Notes: generated by a model from the sequence alone, not told the origin. A stretch of 64,000 bases of DNA from Candidatus Eisenbacteria bacterium (GCA_016235265.1 JACRLI010000004.1:1-64000), one strand, 5' to 3'; shown: positions 43,714 to 52,168, counted from the first letter of the stretch. Numbers and translations: made by a program.

Positions 43714-44774
43714 GGCGCGGCCTCCGCGGCGGGGGCCGCGGGACCGGCGGCGTGCGCGGGATCGCGCGGCGCGAAGGGCTCCGGATGCGCCTCCCCTTCC
43801 GCGCCCAGGCCCGCGAGGTGCTCCAGGTAGCGCTCCAGCACCGCCTCCATCTCGGCGGCCGAGCGCGCCTGGTGCAGCTCGTTGCGGACCGCGTGCGCGT
43901 CGCGCTCGCCCTTGAGGTAGCCGGGGATGTGCTTGCGGATCTCGCGGATGGCCACGCCCTCACCCTTGTCCTCGATCATATACTCGAGGTGCAGCAGCAG
44001 CGTGCGCACGCGCCCGGCGATGGCCGGCACGGGCGGCGCCGCGCCGGTATCCAGCAGGCTCAGCGTGCGCGAGAAGATCCACGGGTTGCCCAGCGCGCCG
44101 CGGCCCACCATCACCGCGTCGCAGCCGGTCTCGTCGAACATGCGCCGCGCGTCCTCGGGCGCCAGCACGTCGCCGTTGCCGATCACCGGGATGGACACCG
44201 CCGCCTTCACGGCGCGGATCACGCTCCAGTCGGCGCGGCCCTTGAAGCCCTGCGCGCGGGTGCGTGCGTGCAGCGCCAGCGCCTGCACCCCGCAGCCCTC
44301 GAGCAGCCGGGCGGTCTCGACGGGCGTGGCGGTCTTCTCGTCCCAGCCCAGGCGCATCTTGGCGGTGACCGGCAGCGACGTGGCGCACACCGCCGCCTTC
44401 ACCACGCTCTCCAGGCGCGCCAGGTCGGCCAGCAGCGCGGAGCCGGCGTGGCGGTCCACCACCTTGCGCACCGGGCAGCCCAGGTTGATGTCCACCAGGT
44501 CCGGGCCCAGCGCCGCGGCGCGGCGGGCGGCTTCGGCCACCGTGCCCGGATCCGAGCCGGCCAGCTGGATGCCGTAGGGCCGCTCGCCGGGGGTGAAGCG
44601 CATCAGGCGGCGGGTGGTTTCGTTCTCGCGGATCACGCCGTCGCTCACCACCATTTCGCTGTAGGTGGCGCCCGCGCCCTCGCGCCGGCACAGGCGGCGG
44701 AACGCGGAGTCGGTGATCCCGCACAGCGGCGCCAGCAACACCCGCGAGGGCAGCTCCAGCGGGCCGATCCTCAC
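43710..44774 (-). CDS. dus: tRNA-dihydrouridine synthase (DusB-like)
   Basis: A 354-residue FMN enzyme that reduces uridine to dihydrouridine in tRNA loops. The TIM barrel begins LAPLCGITDSAFRRLCRREG, the catalytic Cys100 is in the motif INLGCPVRKVV, and MRLGWDEKTATPVETARLLE and VMVGRGALGNPWIF are DusB motifs. The GTG at 44774 overlaps the previous stop (GTGA). The last ~40 residues form an Ala/Pro-rich tail. It is in the long operon with the HAD phosphatase and lar genes; the link is probably just co-transcription. Confidence 0.9.
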   Translation of the reverse strand: MRIGPLELPSRVLLAPLCGITDSAFRRLCRREGAGATYSEMVVSDGVIRENETTRRLMRFTPGERPYGIQLAGSDPGTVAEAARRAAALGPDLVDINLGCPVRKVVDRHAGSALLADLARLESVVKAAVCATSLPVTAKMRLGWDEKTATPVETARLLEGCGVQALALHARTRAQGFKGRADWSVIRAVKAAVSIPVIGNGDVLAPEDARRMFDETGCDAVMVGRGALGNPWIFSRTLSLLDTGAAPPVPAIAGRVRTLLLHLEYMIEDKGEGVAIREIRKHIPGYLKGERDAHAVRNELHQARSAAEMEAVLERYLEHLAGLGAEGEAHPEPFAPRDPAHAAGPAAPAAEAAP

Positions 44775-45448
44775 CGCGCCCCCGGACCGGCGGCCACGCC
44801 GTTCAGGGAAAGCGCGTGGATCACCTCGTCGAAGTCCTCGAAGCGCTCGCAGGCCCGCCCGCGTTCGGCCAGCAGGCGGGCCAGGATGTCGCGGGCGAAC
44901 ACGCGGTCGGCGGCCAGCGCGCCGCACACGTCCGAGTGCGCGTCGCCGATCATCACCACCGGCGAGTGGTCGCGCCGGAACTGCTCCACGTGGTGGCCCT
45001 TGCAGTTGCCGCAGCGGCCGCAGCCCAGGCCCTCCCAGGGGAACTCGGGGCGGATGCGGTCGGCCTCGAACACCGCGCGGTTGGCGCGCACCGGGACTTC
45101 CTGCAGGCCGTGGCGGTCCAGGATGCGCCGGATGTAGACGTCCAGCCCGTCGCTGGCCACGATCATCTCCACGCCGCGTGCCCGGGCCGCCTGCCACAGC
45201 CGCGCGAAGCCGGGCTCCACTTCGAAGCGGTCGGCGAAGCGGTGCACCTCCTCGCGCGTGGCGCGGATCATGGCGCACTCGCGCGAAAGGCACTCGCGCG
45301 AGCCCATCTCGCCGGAGTCGTAGGCGCGGATCAACTCCGCCCACTCCCCGTTCCGGGCCGGCGGGACAAAGGCCTCGAAGAAGCGGTCGCCCACGTCCTG
45401 CAGCACCACCGTGCCGTCGAAGTCGCACACCAGCGCGGGGCCCTTCAC
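44771..45448 (-). CDS. HAD-family phosphatase, MtnX-like
   Basis: A 225-residue HAD hydrolase. Motif I is DFDGT (9-13), motif II contains VASDGLDVY, motif III includes the Lys in CKGHHVEQFRR, and motif IV is MIGDAHSDVCG. The CGNCKG segment is a feature of MtnX-like 2-hydroxy-3-keto-5-methylthiopentenyl-1-phosphate phosphatases of methionine salvage. No other salvage genes are nearby, so a different phosphate ester is possible. The GTG overlaps the protease stop (GTGA). Confidence 0.8.
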   Translation of the reverse strand: MKGPALVCDFDGTVVLQDVGDRFFEAFVPPARNGEWAELIRAYDSGEMGSRECLSRECAMIRATREEVHRFADRFEVEPGFARLWQAARARGVEMIVASDGLDVYIRRILDRHGLQEVPVRANRAVFEADRIRPEFPWEGLGCGRCGNCKGHHVEQFRRDHSPVVMIGDAHSDVCGALAADRVFARDILARLLAERGRACERFEDFDEVIHALSLNGVAAGPGAR

Positions 45449-47049
45449 CGGGGCACCCCCGCCGCCGGAGCGCCCGCCGCCGCGCGGGCGTCGGCGGCCG
45501 CCCGGGCCAGCAGATCGCGCGCGCTGGTGGCGCGCTGCAGCAGGCGCAGCGCCTCGCGCGCCGCGGGGTCGGTCTCCAGCACCCGGCGCTGGCCCTCGGA
45601 GGGGCCGCGGGTGCGGCGGATGATCTCGGCCTCGGCCAGCCCCAGCAGCCTCTCGCGGTCCGCGCCCCAGGTCTTCATCGGGGCCGCGCCCACCGCGGCG
45701 CGCACCGAGTCGCGGAACACCCGCTCATCCACCCCGGTGAGGGCCAGGGAGCCTTCGCGGCCACGGGCCAGGTAGTGGGTGGCGAACCGGAACAGCAGCC
45801 CCTTGCGCGCCACCTCGCTCATCAGTTCGGAGAAGGACGTGTCGGGCACGCTCACGTCGGGCACGATGCCGCCGCCCCCCAGCACCTCGCGCCCGGCGGC
45901 GGTGCGGTAGCGCGGGCGCGGCCCGCCGGGGCGGGCGCGCAGGACGGCGCTCTCGGTGGAGTCGGAGCCCTCCAGCTCGGTCAGCGCGCGGTCGTGGTCC
46001 TCGCGGTGGATGGACCGGCCGCTGGGTGTGTAATAGCGCGCCACGGTGAGCTTGATGGCGGTGGAGTCGTCCACGGGATAGACCGACTGCACCGAGCCCT
46101 TGCCGAAGCTGGTGAAGCCCACCACCGCGGCCAGGTCGTGGTCCTGCAGCGCGCCGGCCACGATCTCCGAGGCGCTGGCGGTGCCGCCGTTGACCAGCAC
46201 CACGATGGGATACGGCCCGCGCACGGTGCGGGCGCGGGAGCGGAACACCTTGTTCTGTTCGGCCACCCGGCCGCGCGTGGACACGATCACCCTGCCCGCC
46301 GGCACCCACTCCTCGGCGATGGCCACCGCCTGGTCCAGCAGGCCGCCGGGGTTGTCGCGCAGGTCGAGCACCAGCGAACGCATGCCCATGCGCTCCAGGC
46401 TGTCGAGGGCGGCATCCACCTCGTCGTGCGAGCGCTCCGCGAACTGGGTGAGCCGGATGTAGCCCACCCCCGGCGCGGCCAGGAACGCGTAGGGCACGGT
46501 GCGCACGTCAATGCGCGCGCGCTGCAGCACGTACTCCTTCTCGGACTCGCCCTCGCGCGCCACGGTGAAGCGGACCCGGGTGCCCGCGGGGCCGCGGAGG
46601 TGCCGCACCGTCTTCGTGGTGGTCCAGTCCTCGGTGGACTGGCCCTCGATCTCCACGATGCGGTCGGCCGGGCGCAGCCCGGCGCGGGCCGCGGGCCCGC
46701 CGTCCAGCGGCGAGATCACCGTGGGGAAGTGGTCGCGGATGCTGACCTCGATGCCCAGGCCCTCGAACTGGCCCTGGGTGCCCTCCTCCAGGTTGTCGAA
46801 CTCGGAGCGGTCCAGGTAGGACGAGTGCGGATCCAGCGTGCGCAGCATGCCGCGCAGCGCCCCGGCGGTGAGCTTGTCCGCGGACACCGGGTCCACGTAC
46901 ACGGAGCGCACCCGCTCCAGGGCGTAGGAGAACTCTTCCAGGTCGCCGCCGCTCCCGGCGGGGTTGCCGGAGCGACGGCCCCAGCCCCAGCCCAGGGCGA
47001 ACACGGCCCCCAGCAGCGCCACGAAGGCGACGAGTCGAAGGATCTTCAT
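45445..47049 (-). CDS. S41-family C-terminal processing protease
   Basis: A 534-residue periplasmic protease with one N-terminal membrane anchor (~6-22). The PDZ domain begins GQFEGLGIEV (~94). The S41 domain has the Ser-Lys dyad: Ser in NGGTASASEIVAGAL (~288-302) and Lys317 in TSFGKGSVQ. It degrades or trims proteins from the C-terminus, as in CtpA/Prc. An Ala/Arg-rich tail follows residue ~500. It starts 13 bp after tmk. Confidence 0.9.
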   Translation of the reverse strand: MKILRLVAFVALLGAVFALGWGWGRRSGNPAGSGGDLEEFSYALERVRSVYVDPVSADKLTAGALRGMLRTLDPHSSYLDRSEFDNLEEGTQGQFEGLGIEVSIRDHFPTVISPLDGGPAARAGLRPADRIVEIEGQSTEDWTTTKTVRHLRGPAGTRVRFTVAREGESEKEYVLQRARIDVRTVPYAFLAAPGVGYIRLTQFAERSHDEVDAALDSLERMGMRSLVLDLRDNPGGLLDQAVAIAEEWVPAGRVIVSTRGRVAEQNKVFRSRARTVRGPYPIVVLVNGGTASASEIVAGALQDHDLAAVVGFTSFGKGSVQSVYPVDDSTAIKLTVARYYTPSGRSIHREDHDRALTELEGSDSTESAVLRARPGGPRPRYRTAAGREVLGGGGIVPDVSVPDTSFSELMSEVARKGLLFRFATHYLARGREGSLALTGVDERVFRDSVRAAVGAAPMKTWGADRERLLGLAEAEIIRRTRGPSEGQRRVLETDPAAREALRLLQRATSARDLLARAAADARAAAGAPAAGVPR

Positions 47050-47062
47050 TCCAATGGAAAGT

Positions 47063-47746
47063 CTACGATGAGCGGGCGGTCTGCGGGCGCAAAAATCCGC
47101 GCCGGCGCAGGAAGGTCTCGACGGTCTCCAGCACCCGCTCGCGGACCTGCTCGGGGGTGCCGGTGGCCGGGATGCGCTTCACCCGGGCGGGCTCGCGCTC
47201 GGCCAGGTCGGCGTAGGCGCGCCGCACCCGCCGGTAGAAGGCCGCCCGCTCCACCTCCAGGCGGTCCAGGCGCCGGCGGGGCCGCCGGCCGAGGCGCCGG
47301 AAGCCCTCCTCGGGGGGGAGGTCGAAGAACAGCGTCAGGTCGGGCTTCAGTCGGCCGGTGGCGAAGCGGTTGAACGCCCCCACCACGCCCCGGGGGATGC
47401 CGCGCCCGCCGCCCTGGTAGGCGAAGGTGGCGTCCGAGAACCGGTCGCACACCACCACCTGGCCCTGCAGCAGCGCGGGCTTGATCCGCTGCTCCACGTT
47501 CTGCGCCCGCGCGGCCAGGTACAGCAGCATCTCGGTGTTCGCACCCATCTCGCGGTGGCGGCGGTCCAGCAGCACGCGGCGGATGCGCTCGGAAATGGGC
47601 ACGCCGCCGGGCTCCCGCGTCCACAGGACGGAGAGCCCCAGGCGGCGCAACCGGCGGAGCAGGATGCGGCCCTGGGTGGTCTTACCGGAGCCCTCCACCC
47701 CTTCCAGGGTGATCAGGGCGCCCCGGGCGGGCCTCCGTGAGGGCAA
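47063..47746 (-). CDS. tmk: Thymidylate kinase
   Basis: A 227-residue dTMP kinase. The P-loop is GVEGSGKTTQ (~16-25), the DRY-like motif is CDRFSDATFAYQGGGRG, and the lid region is Arg-rich. It phosphorylates dTMP to dTDP. The start used is TTG five bases after the ino1 stop. The ribosome site is weak and no in-frame ATG/GTG lies before the P-loop, so the exact start is uncertain. Confidence 0.9.
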   Translation of the reverse strand: MPSRRPARGALITLEGVEGSGKTTQGRILLRRLRRLGLSVLWTREPGGVPISERIRRVLLDRRHREMGANTEMLLYLAARAQNVEQRIKPALLQGQVVVCDRFSDATFAYQGGGRGIPRGVVGAFNRFATGRLKPDLTLFFDLPPEEGFRRLGRRPRRRLDRLEVERAAFYRRVRRAYADLAEREPARVKRIPATGTPEQVRERVLETVETFLRRRGFLRPQTARSS

Positions 47747-47750
47747 GGCG

Positions 47751-48917
47751 CTATCCGCGCTTCGCCCGCGGGCGCTTCGCGGACTTCTTCGCCGCGCCCC
47801 GGGCGGCCTTCTTCGCGGGCCTGGCAGCCCTCGCCGGGGCCTTCAGCGCGTACTTCTGGATGAACTCCTCGGTCATGGCGCGGGCCACGTCGTCGGTGAA
47901 CTGCACCGGCGGGGACTTCTTGAAGTACGACGACGGGCCGACGAGCGCGCCCTTGAGCCCGTGGTCCATCGCCAGCTTGGCGCAGCGCACCGCGTCAATC
48001 ACGATGCCCGCGGAATTGGGCGAGTCCCACACCTCCAGCTTCATCTCGAGGTTCAGCGGCACGTTGCCGAAGGTGGTGCCTTCCATGCGGATGTGGCACC
48101 ACTTGCGGTCCTTGAGCCAGGGGATGTAGTCGCTGGGGCCCACGTGAATGTCGTCGCTGGCCAGCTCGTAGGGGATGATGCTGGTCACCGCGCGGGTCTT
48201 GGAGATCTTCTTCGACTCCAGCCGCTCGCGCTCCAGCATGTTCAGGAAGTCGGTGTTGCCGCCGAAGTTGATCTGGTAGGTGCGGTCAATCTGCACCGCA
48301 CGCTCCACGAACAGCTGCGCCAGCACCCGGTGGGTGATGGTGGCGCCCACCTGCGACTTGATGTCGTCGCCGATCACCGGCAGGCCGCGCTTCTCGAAGC
48401 GCTGCTGCCAGTACTTCTCGCGGGCGATGAACACCGGGATGCAGTTCACCAGGCCGCAGCCGGCCTCCAGGATCTGCTCCACGTACCACTTGGTGGCTTC
48501 CTCGCTGCCCACCGGCAGGTAGTTGATCACCACGTCGGTCCTGGTGTCGCGAAGCAGCTTCACCACGTCCACGGTGGAGCCGGGGGCCTTCTGGATGATC
48601 TGCGAGAGGTACTTGCCCAGCCCGTCGTGGGTCATACCGCGCATCACCGGCACGCCCAGCCTGGGCACGCTGGCGAACTTGTAGGTGCAGTTGGGCGGCG
48701 AGTAGATGGCCTCGGCGAGGTCCTTGCCGACCTTGTTGCGGTCAATGTCGATCGCGGCGCTGAACTCCACGTCGCTGATGTGGTAGCCGCCCAGGTTGAC
48801 GTGCATCAGGCCGGGAATGCGGTCCTTCTCCCGGGCGTTGCGGTAGAAGTGCACGCCCTGCACGAGCGAGGAGGCGCAGTTGCCCACCCCGATGATCGCA
48901 ACACGAACTTTCGCCAT
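47751..48917 (-). CDS. ino1: Inositol-3-phosphate synthase with Lys/Ala-rich tail
   Basis: A 388-residue NAD-dependent enzyme that cyclises glucose-6-phosphate to 1D-myo-inositol-3-phosphate. The NAD motif [13 protein letters not shown] is at the N-terminus; [39 protein letters not shown] and [20 protein letters not shown] are the Ino1 core. The last ~35 residues are a Lys/Ala/Arg-rich, histone-H1-like tail ([17 protein letters not shown]), unusual for Ino1 and possibly nucleic-acid or membrane binding. The gene directly upstream is a CDP-alcohol transferase, so the product likely feeds inositol phospholipid synthesis. Confidence 0.93.
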   Translation of the reverse strand: MAKVRVAIIGVGNCASSLVQGVHFYRNAREKDRIPGLMHVNLGGYHISDVEFSAAIDIDRNKVGKDLAEAIYSPPNCTYKFASVPRLGVPVMRGMTHDGLGKYLSQIIQKAPGSTVDVVKLLRDTRTDVVINYLPVGSEEATKWYVEQILEAGCGLVNCIPVFIAREKYWQQRFEKRGLPVIGDDIKSQVGATITHRVLAQLFVERAVQIDRTYQINFGGNTDFLNMLERERLESKKISKTRAVTSIIPYELASDDIHVGPSDYIPWLKDRKWCHIRMEGTTFGNVPLNLEMKLEVWDSPNSAGIVIDAVRCAKLAMDHGLKGALVGPSSYFKKSPPVQFTDDVARAMTEEFIQKYALKAPARAARPAKKAARGAAKKSAKRPRAKRG

Positions 48918-48947
48918 GAACCCTGCCTCCGCGTGGTGAAGAAGTAT

Positions 48948-49550
48948 CTAGCGCAGCGCCCGACCCACGTGCGCCAGGCGCTGCGCGAACGTCACAAAGT
49001 TGAGCACCGAGAGCGCGGCCAGGGCCCACGCCCACGCCGGCTCCCAGAACACCGCCACGATCGCGGCCGCGATGAGCAGCACCATGCGCTCGGTGCGCTC
49101 CATCAGGCCCACGCGACAGTCCGCGCCCAGGCCCTCGGCCCGCGCGCGGACGTAGCTCACGAGCAGCGAACTGGCCAGCGCCAGCACCGGGAGCGTCACG
49201 TCCCAGCGCGGCCCGGCCCACTCGCGCACCAGCGCCAGCCCGCGCCACGCCGAGCCCACGTACACCGCGGACTCCCCGGCGCGATCCAGCGTGCTGTCCA
49301 GGAACGCGCCGAGGCGCGTCTCCCCGGGACCGGCGCGGGCCACGGCACCGTCCAGCGTGTCGCACAGGCCCGAGACGATCAGGAGCGCCGCGGTCCAGTC
49401 GTACCGGCCCTGCGCCAGCGTGACCGCCGCCGCCACGCTGAGCGCGAAGCCCGTGACCGTGACGTGCGTGGCGGTCACGCCCGCGCGGTGCAGCACGGCG
49501 GCGGGACCCGCGATCAGCGCGCGGACTTGTTCCTTCAGCGGCAGGTTCAA
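48948..49550 (-). CDS. CDP-alcohol phosphatidyltransferase, likely phosphatidylinositol-phosphate synthase
   Basis: A 200-residue membrane protein with the exact CDP-alcohol motif (DTLDGAVAR, then eight residues, G, AFLD, STLD). It has about five membrane spans. The start is TTG at 49550, overlapping the rsmI stop (TTGA); a longer frame upstream is a shadow of rsmI. It lies just before ino1 in the same operon, as in actinobacteria and archaea where the pair makes phosphatidylinositol phosphate or archaetidylinositol phosphate. That assignment is by context. Confidence 0.82.
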   Translation of the reverse strand: MNLPLKEQVRALIAGPAAVLHRAGVTATHVTVTGFALSVAAAVTLAQGRYDWTAALLIVSGLCDTLDGAVARAGPGETRLGAFLDSTLDRAGESAVYVGSAWRGLALVREWAGPRWDVTLPVLALASSLLVSYVRARAEGLGADCRVGLMERTERMVLLIAAAIVAVFWEPAWAWALAALSVLNFVTFAQRLAHVGRALR

Positions 49551-50290
49551 GCTTCGTCCGGGTCGTCCGGCCCGCCGCGCGACTTCCGCATGGACCGGGT
49601 GTGTCCGCCGATGACCACAGCGATCTCGCCGCGGGGCTCGGTCTCCCGGAAGCGCGCCGCCAGCTCGGGCAGCGTGCCCCGCACCACTTCCTCGTGCATC
49701 TTCGTCAGTTCCCGGCACACCGCGGCCGGCCGGTCGCCCAGCTCCGCGGCGGCGTCCTCGAGAAAGTCCGCCAGCCGGTGCGAGCTCTCGTAGTAGATCA
49801 GCGTCCCCTCGTAGTCGCGCAGCTCCGAGAGGTCCCTGCGGCGCCCGGCCGACTTCCGCGGCGGAAACCCACGGAACAGGAACTGGTCGGTGGGCAGCCC
49901 ACTCACCTGCAGCGCGGTGACCGCCGCCGAGGGGCCCGGGATGGAAACCACGGGGATCCCGCGCGCCACCGCCTCGCGCACCAGCCGGAACCCGGGATCG
50001 CTGATGCCCGGCGAGCCCGCGTCGGTGATCACCGCGATGCGCCGGCCCTCTTCGAGGGCGCGCATCACCGGCTCGAGGCGGCGGGCCTCGTTGTGCTCGA
50101 AGAAACTCGAGAGGGGCTTGGATATCGCGTAGCGGTCGAGCAGCACCCGGGCGCGCCGCGTGTCCTCGGCCAGGATCTGATCCACTTCTCCCAGGACCCG
50201 CACCGCGCGGTGGGTGATGTCCTCGAGGTTCCCGATGGGAGTTCCGATAAGGTAAAGGCAACCGGCGGCACGATTCGAATCAGCGCACAC
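49547..50290 (-). CDS. rsmI: 16S rRNA (cytidine(1402)-2'-O)-methyltransferase
   Basis: A 247-residue SAM-dependent methyltransferase of the tetrapyrrole-methylase fold. LYLIGTPIGNLEDITHRAV, AEDTRRARVLL, ITDAGSPGISDPGFRLV and IPGPSAAVTALQVSGL are RsmI signatures. It modifies C1402 of 16S rRNA with RsmH. The start is set to GTG (complement of 50288-50290) with GGAGGT six bases before; a longer frame adds about 30 Pro/Arg-rich residues without homology. It is the first gene of the ten-gene minus operon. Confidence 0.9.
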   Translation of the reverse strand: MCADSNRAAGCLYLIGTPIGNLEDITHRAVRVLGEVDQILAEDTRRARVLLDRYAISKPLSSFFEHNEARRLEPVMRALEEGRRIAVITDAGSPGISDPGFRLVREAVARGIPVVSIPGPSAAVTALQVSGLPTDQFLFRGFPPRKSAGRRRDLSELRDYEGTLIYYESSHRLADFLEDAAAELGDRPAAVCRELTKMHEEVVRGTLPELAARFRETEPRGEIAVVIGGHTRSMRKSRGGPDDPDEA

Positions 50291-50460
50291 TAGCACACCT
50301 CCGCGGGGAGCGGCAACACGGGGGGGCCTCCAGGCGGTCCCGCCCGGGGGCGCCGGCCGCACCCGCGTTGACATTGCCGCCCCCATGTCCCACCGTCACT
50401 TGCGAGGGGCGCAACTTTCGCCCCGCCCCGTGCGTCCAAGGTTGCGGAGGTGACCCGACC

Positions 50461-51156
50461 ATGTTCATGCCTTTCTTCGATTCCACGATGCTCCTGGTGC
50501 TGCCGGCGCTGGCACTCGCGCTGTTCGCGCAGTGGAGGGTGAAGTCCACCTTCCGGCGCCTGAGCGAGGTGCCTTCTGCCGCCGGGCGCACCGGCCGCGA
50601 GGTGGCCGAGAGCCTGCTCGCCGCCAACGGCATCAGCGGGGTGACGGTCCAGGAGGTGCCGGGGCAGCTGACCGACAACTTCGACCCGCGCAACCGCACC
50701 GTCAACCTGTCCGAGGAAATCTACAACGGCACCTCGGTGGCGGCGCTGGGCGTGGCCGCGCACGAGATCGGCCACGTCATCCAGCACGAGCAGGGCTACG
50801 CGCCCATCCGCATGCGCGACGCCATCGTGCCCGTCGCGGGCCTGGGCTCCAACCTGGCCTTCCCGTTGTTCCTCATCGGGATGCTCTTCGGCCGCGGCAT
50901 GGGCGTGTGGCTGATGGACCTGGGCATCGCGCTGTTCGGCATGGCGGTGCTGTTCCACGTGGTCACGCTGCCCACCGAGTTCGACGCCAGCAAACGCGCG
51001 CTGCAGCAGCTCGAGGGCCGCGGGATCCTGGCTTCCTCGGAGATCGGCGGCGCGCGCCAGGTGCTCAATGCGGCCGCGCTCACCTACGTGGCGGCGGCCA
51101 CCATGGCGCTGCTGCAGCTGCTGCGCCTGGTCCTGATCCGAAACTCCCGCAACTGA
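50461..51156 (+). CDS. Neutral zinc metallopeptidase (YugP/DUF2265-type)
   Basis: A 231-residue integral membrane protein. AAHEIGHVIQHEQGY holds the HExxH zinc motif, and Glu in PTEFDASKRAL is the likely third ligand. Membrane helices are at the N-terminus (MLLVLPALALALFA), in the middle and at the C-terminus. The ATG at 50461 (MFMPFF) lies downstream of GGAGGTGA; a 31-residue in-frame extension begins upstream near a TTGACA box and is not conserved. The physiological substrate is unknown. Confidence 0.88.
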   Translation: MFMPFFDSTMLLVLPALALALFAQWRVKSTFRRLSEVPSAAGRTGREVAESLLAANGISGVTVQEVPGQLTDNFDPRNRTVNLSEEIYNGTSVAALGVAAHEIGHVIQHEQGYAPIRMRDAIVPVAGLGSNLAFPLFLIGMLFGRGMGVWLMDLGIALFGMAVLFHVVTLPTEFDASKRALQQLEGRGILASSEIGGARQVLNAAALTYVAAATMALLQLLRLVLIRNSRN

Positions 51157-51260
51157 TTTCCCGCCCGCGCCGCGCGCGGGCCGGGCCTGGCGAAGCGCGC
51201 CACGCGCCGGAGGGCGGCGTCGAAATCCCGCGGGGCCACACCCGCGGCCCCGTAGCGAAC

Positions 51261-51289
51261 GAGGGGAAGAGGACGAGCCTCTTCCCCTC
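51261..51289. terminator. Bidirectional terminator between protease and HU genes
   Basis: A perfect 11-bp stem (51261-51271 with 51279-51289) sits between two convergent genes. On the plus strand it is followed by CGCATTTCC. Another perfect seven-bp hairpin lies near 51222-51243. Confidence 0.6.
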
Positions 51290-51321
51290 CGCATTTCCGG
51301 CGCCGACTGCCCGGCGCGCAC

Positions 51322-51603
51322 TCAGCCCTGCTGCGAGACGATTTCCTTCAGCTCCTTGGAGACCTTGAACAGCGGCACACGACGCGCAGGCACCGGGACG
51401 GACTCGCCGGTGCGGGGATTGCGCGCGAGGCGCGGCTTGCGATCCTTCACCTTGAAGGTCCCGAAGCCCCGGATCTCGATGTGCTGGCCACTCGCCAGGG
51501 ACTTCGAAACCGCGTCCAGGAACGCATCGACGGTGTCGGCCACGTCCTTCTTGGTGAGACCCGTGCGCTCCGCAATCTCATCCACGATATCGGCTTTCGT
51601 CAT
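51322..51603 (-). CDS. hup: HU/IHF-family DNA-binding protein
   Basis: A 93-residue nucleoid protein. TKADIVDEIAERTGLTKKDV forms the dimer helices, and the arm is GFGTFKVKDRKPRLARNPRTG with the DNA-intercalating NP. The ATG at 51603 has AGGAG seven bases upstream; the GTG two codons earlier has no room for a ribosome site. HU bends and compacts DNA and helps sigma54 enhancers contact promoters in other bacteria. The promoter is just upstream. Confidence 0.93.
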   Translation of the reverse strand: MTKADIVDEIAERTGLTKKDVADTVDAFLDAVSKSLASGQHIEIRGFGTFKVKDRKPRLARNPRTGESVPVPARRVPLFKVSKELKEIVSQQG

Positions 51604-51701
51604 CGCCACTCTCCTCTGCCGGGGCTTTGGGGGCCCGGCGCAAGACCGGGGACAGCGCGCCGCGGTCCCGCGGCCGGTCTTCTCTGGTTCCTTCGCCGTT
51701 C

Positions 51702-51729
51702 ATCCTATGCAGTTCGGCGGACCTGTCAA
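51702..51729 (-). promoter_or_regulatory. hup: Sigma70-type promoter of the HU gene
   Basis: TTGACA (complement of 51724-51729) and TAGGAT (complement of 51702-51707) are 16 bp apart. A 12-bp repeat copy (51730-51741) touches the -35 element. Confidence 0.65.
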
Positions 51730-51741
51730 GCTAAGTCTAAG
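51730..51741. repeat. 12-bp direct repeat, copy 1 (GCTAAGTCTAAG)
   Basis: Exact copy of the motif at 51834-51845, 104 bp away. It contains a CTAAG-T-CTAAG doublet. It lies about 180 bp upstream of the sigma54 start site and next to the HU -35 box, so it could bind an activator or repressor. Confidence 0.5.
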
Positions 51742-51833
51742 AGCAGCAACGTGCAATGCGCGGGGATGCGGAATGCCGCCGCGGGCCCGGGGCGCCCGGA
51801 TGTGGCGCTCCCGGGCCTGTCGGCCGACGGGTG

Positions 51834-51845
51834 GCTAAGTCTAAG
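51834..51845. repeat. 12-bp direct repeat, copy 2 (GCTAAGTCTAAG)
   Basis: Second exact copy, about 75 bp upstream of the predicted sigma54 start. Distances of about 75 and 180 bp suit enhancer sites for an NtrC-type activator; the order of repeats relative to the promoter fits, but binding is unproven. Confidence 0.5.
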
Positions 51846-51888
51846 TTGTTAGGAATGTTGAACTTGGCGCTCCGGGGCGGGGTTCGGC

Positions 51889-51903
51889 TGGCACGCCGGT
51901 TGC
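51889..51903 (+). promoter_or_regulatory. Sigma54 (RpoN) promoter
   Basis: TGGCACG (51889-51895), four bases, then TTGC (51900-51903) matches the -24/-12 consensus, with GG and GC ten bases apart. No protein gene follows on this strand before the hairpin at 52066. It is the only such site I found in the window. Confidence 0.72.
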
Positions 51904-51914
51904 GATAAGGGGGG

Positions 51915-52096
51915 CAGAGCCTCGAACCGGCTCGGCTAGGACGGCGGGGGTGTGGTGGCGCACTGACGACAAAACGCCATCGACCACACCAGAGCGACCC
52001 ACATCGCTGCTGCCCACCCCCGTCCGTCCCTGCCGAGCGGGATCGCCGAGGTGAACCTGCGCAAAGAAGCGGGGCCGCCGGGACCGGCCCCGCTTC
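51915..52096 (+). ncRNA. Candidate sigma54-dependent structured small RNA
   Basis: The region has no plausible protein gene. It folds into a long helix made of three parts: 51930-51936 with 52032-52038, 51939-51944 with 52024-52029, and 51945-51952 with 52015-52022. These 21 pairs have a 2x2 loop and one bulge. The helix encloses two hairpins: 51953-51960 with 51975-51986 (four-base bulge), and 51993-51997 with 52004-52008. A 12-bp terminator stem follows. Such pairing across ~110 bases is unlikely by chance. It is bounded by a sigma54 promoter and a terminator. It matches no RNA class I can recall, including 6S, SRP and tmRNA. Confidence 0.6.
52066..52096. terminator. Terminator hairpin serving the small RNA and the convergent gene
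   Basis: GAAGCGGGGCCG and its complement form a 12-bp stem (52066-52077 with 52085-52096, seven-base loop). The plus strand continues CTCTTTCC. The minus strand continues TTTGC after the end of the zinc-ribbon gene, so it can work both ways. Confidence 0.68.
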
Positions 52097-52168
52097 CTCT
52101 TTCCTGGTTGCGACCGTCGCCTTCTCGCGCGGTGCTCCCGCGGCCGCCCGGACCCGTGATCCGCCCGC

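Noticed and set aside
50285..50315. TTGCCG-18-TAGTGT promoter-like sequence overlapping the rsmI GTG start.
   Set aside because: RNA from it would start after the GTG and no alternative in-frame start codon follows before the conserved core, so it is probably fortuitous.
51915..52096. Identification as 6S RNA, SRP RNA or tmRNA.
   Set aside because: 6S has an unpaired central bubble with known sequence features, SRP has a GGAA tetraloop domain and tmRNA has tRNA-like ends; none is found.
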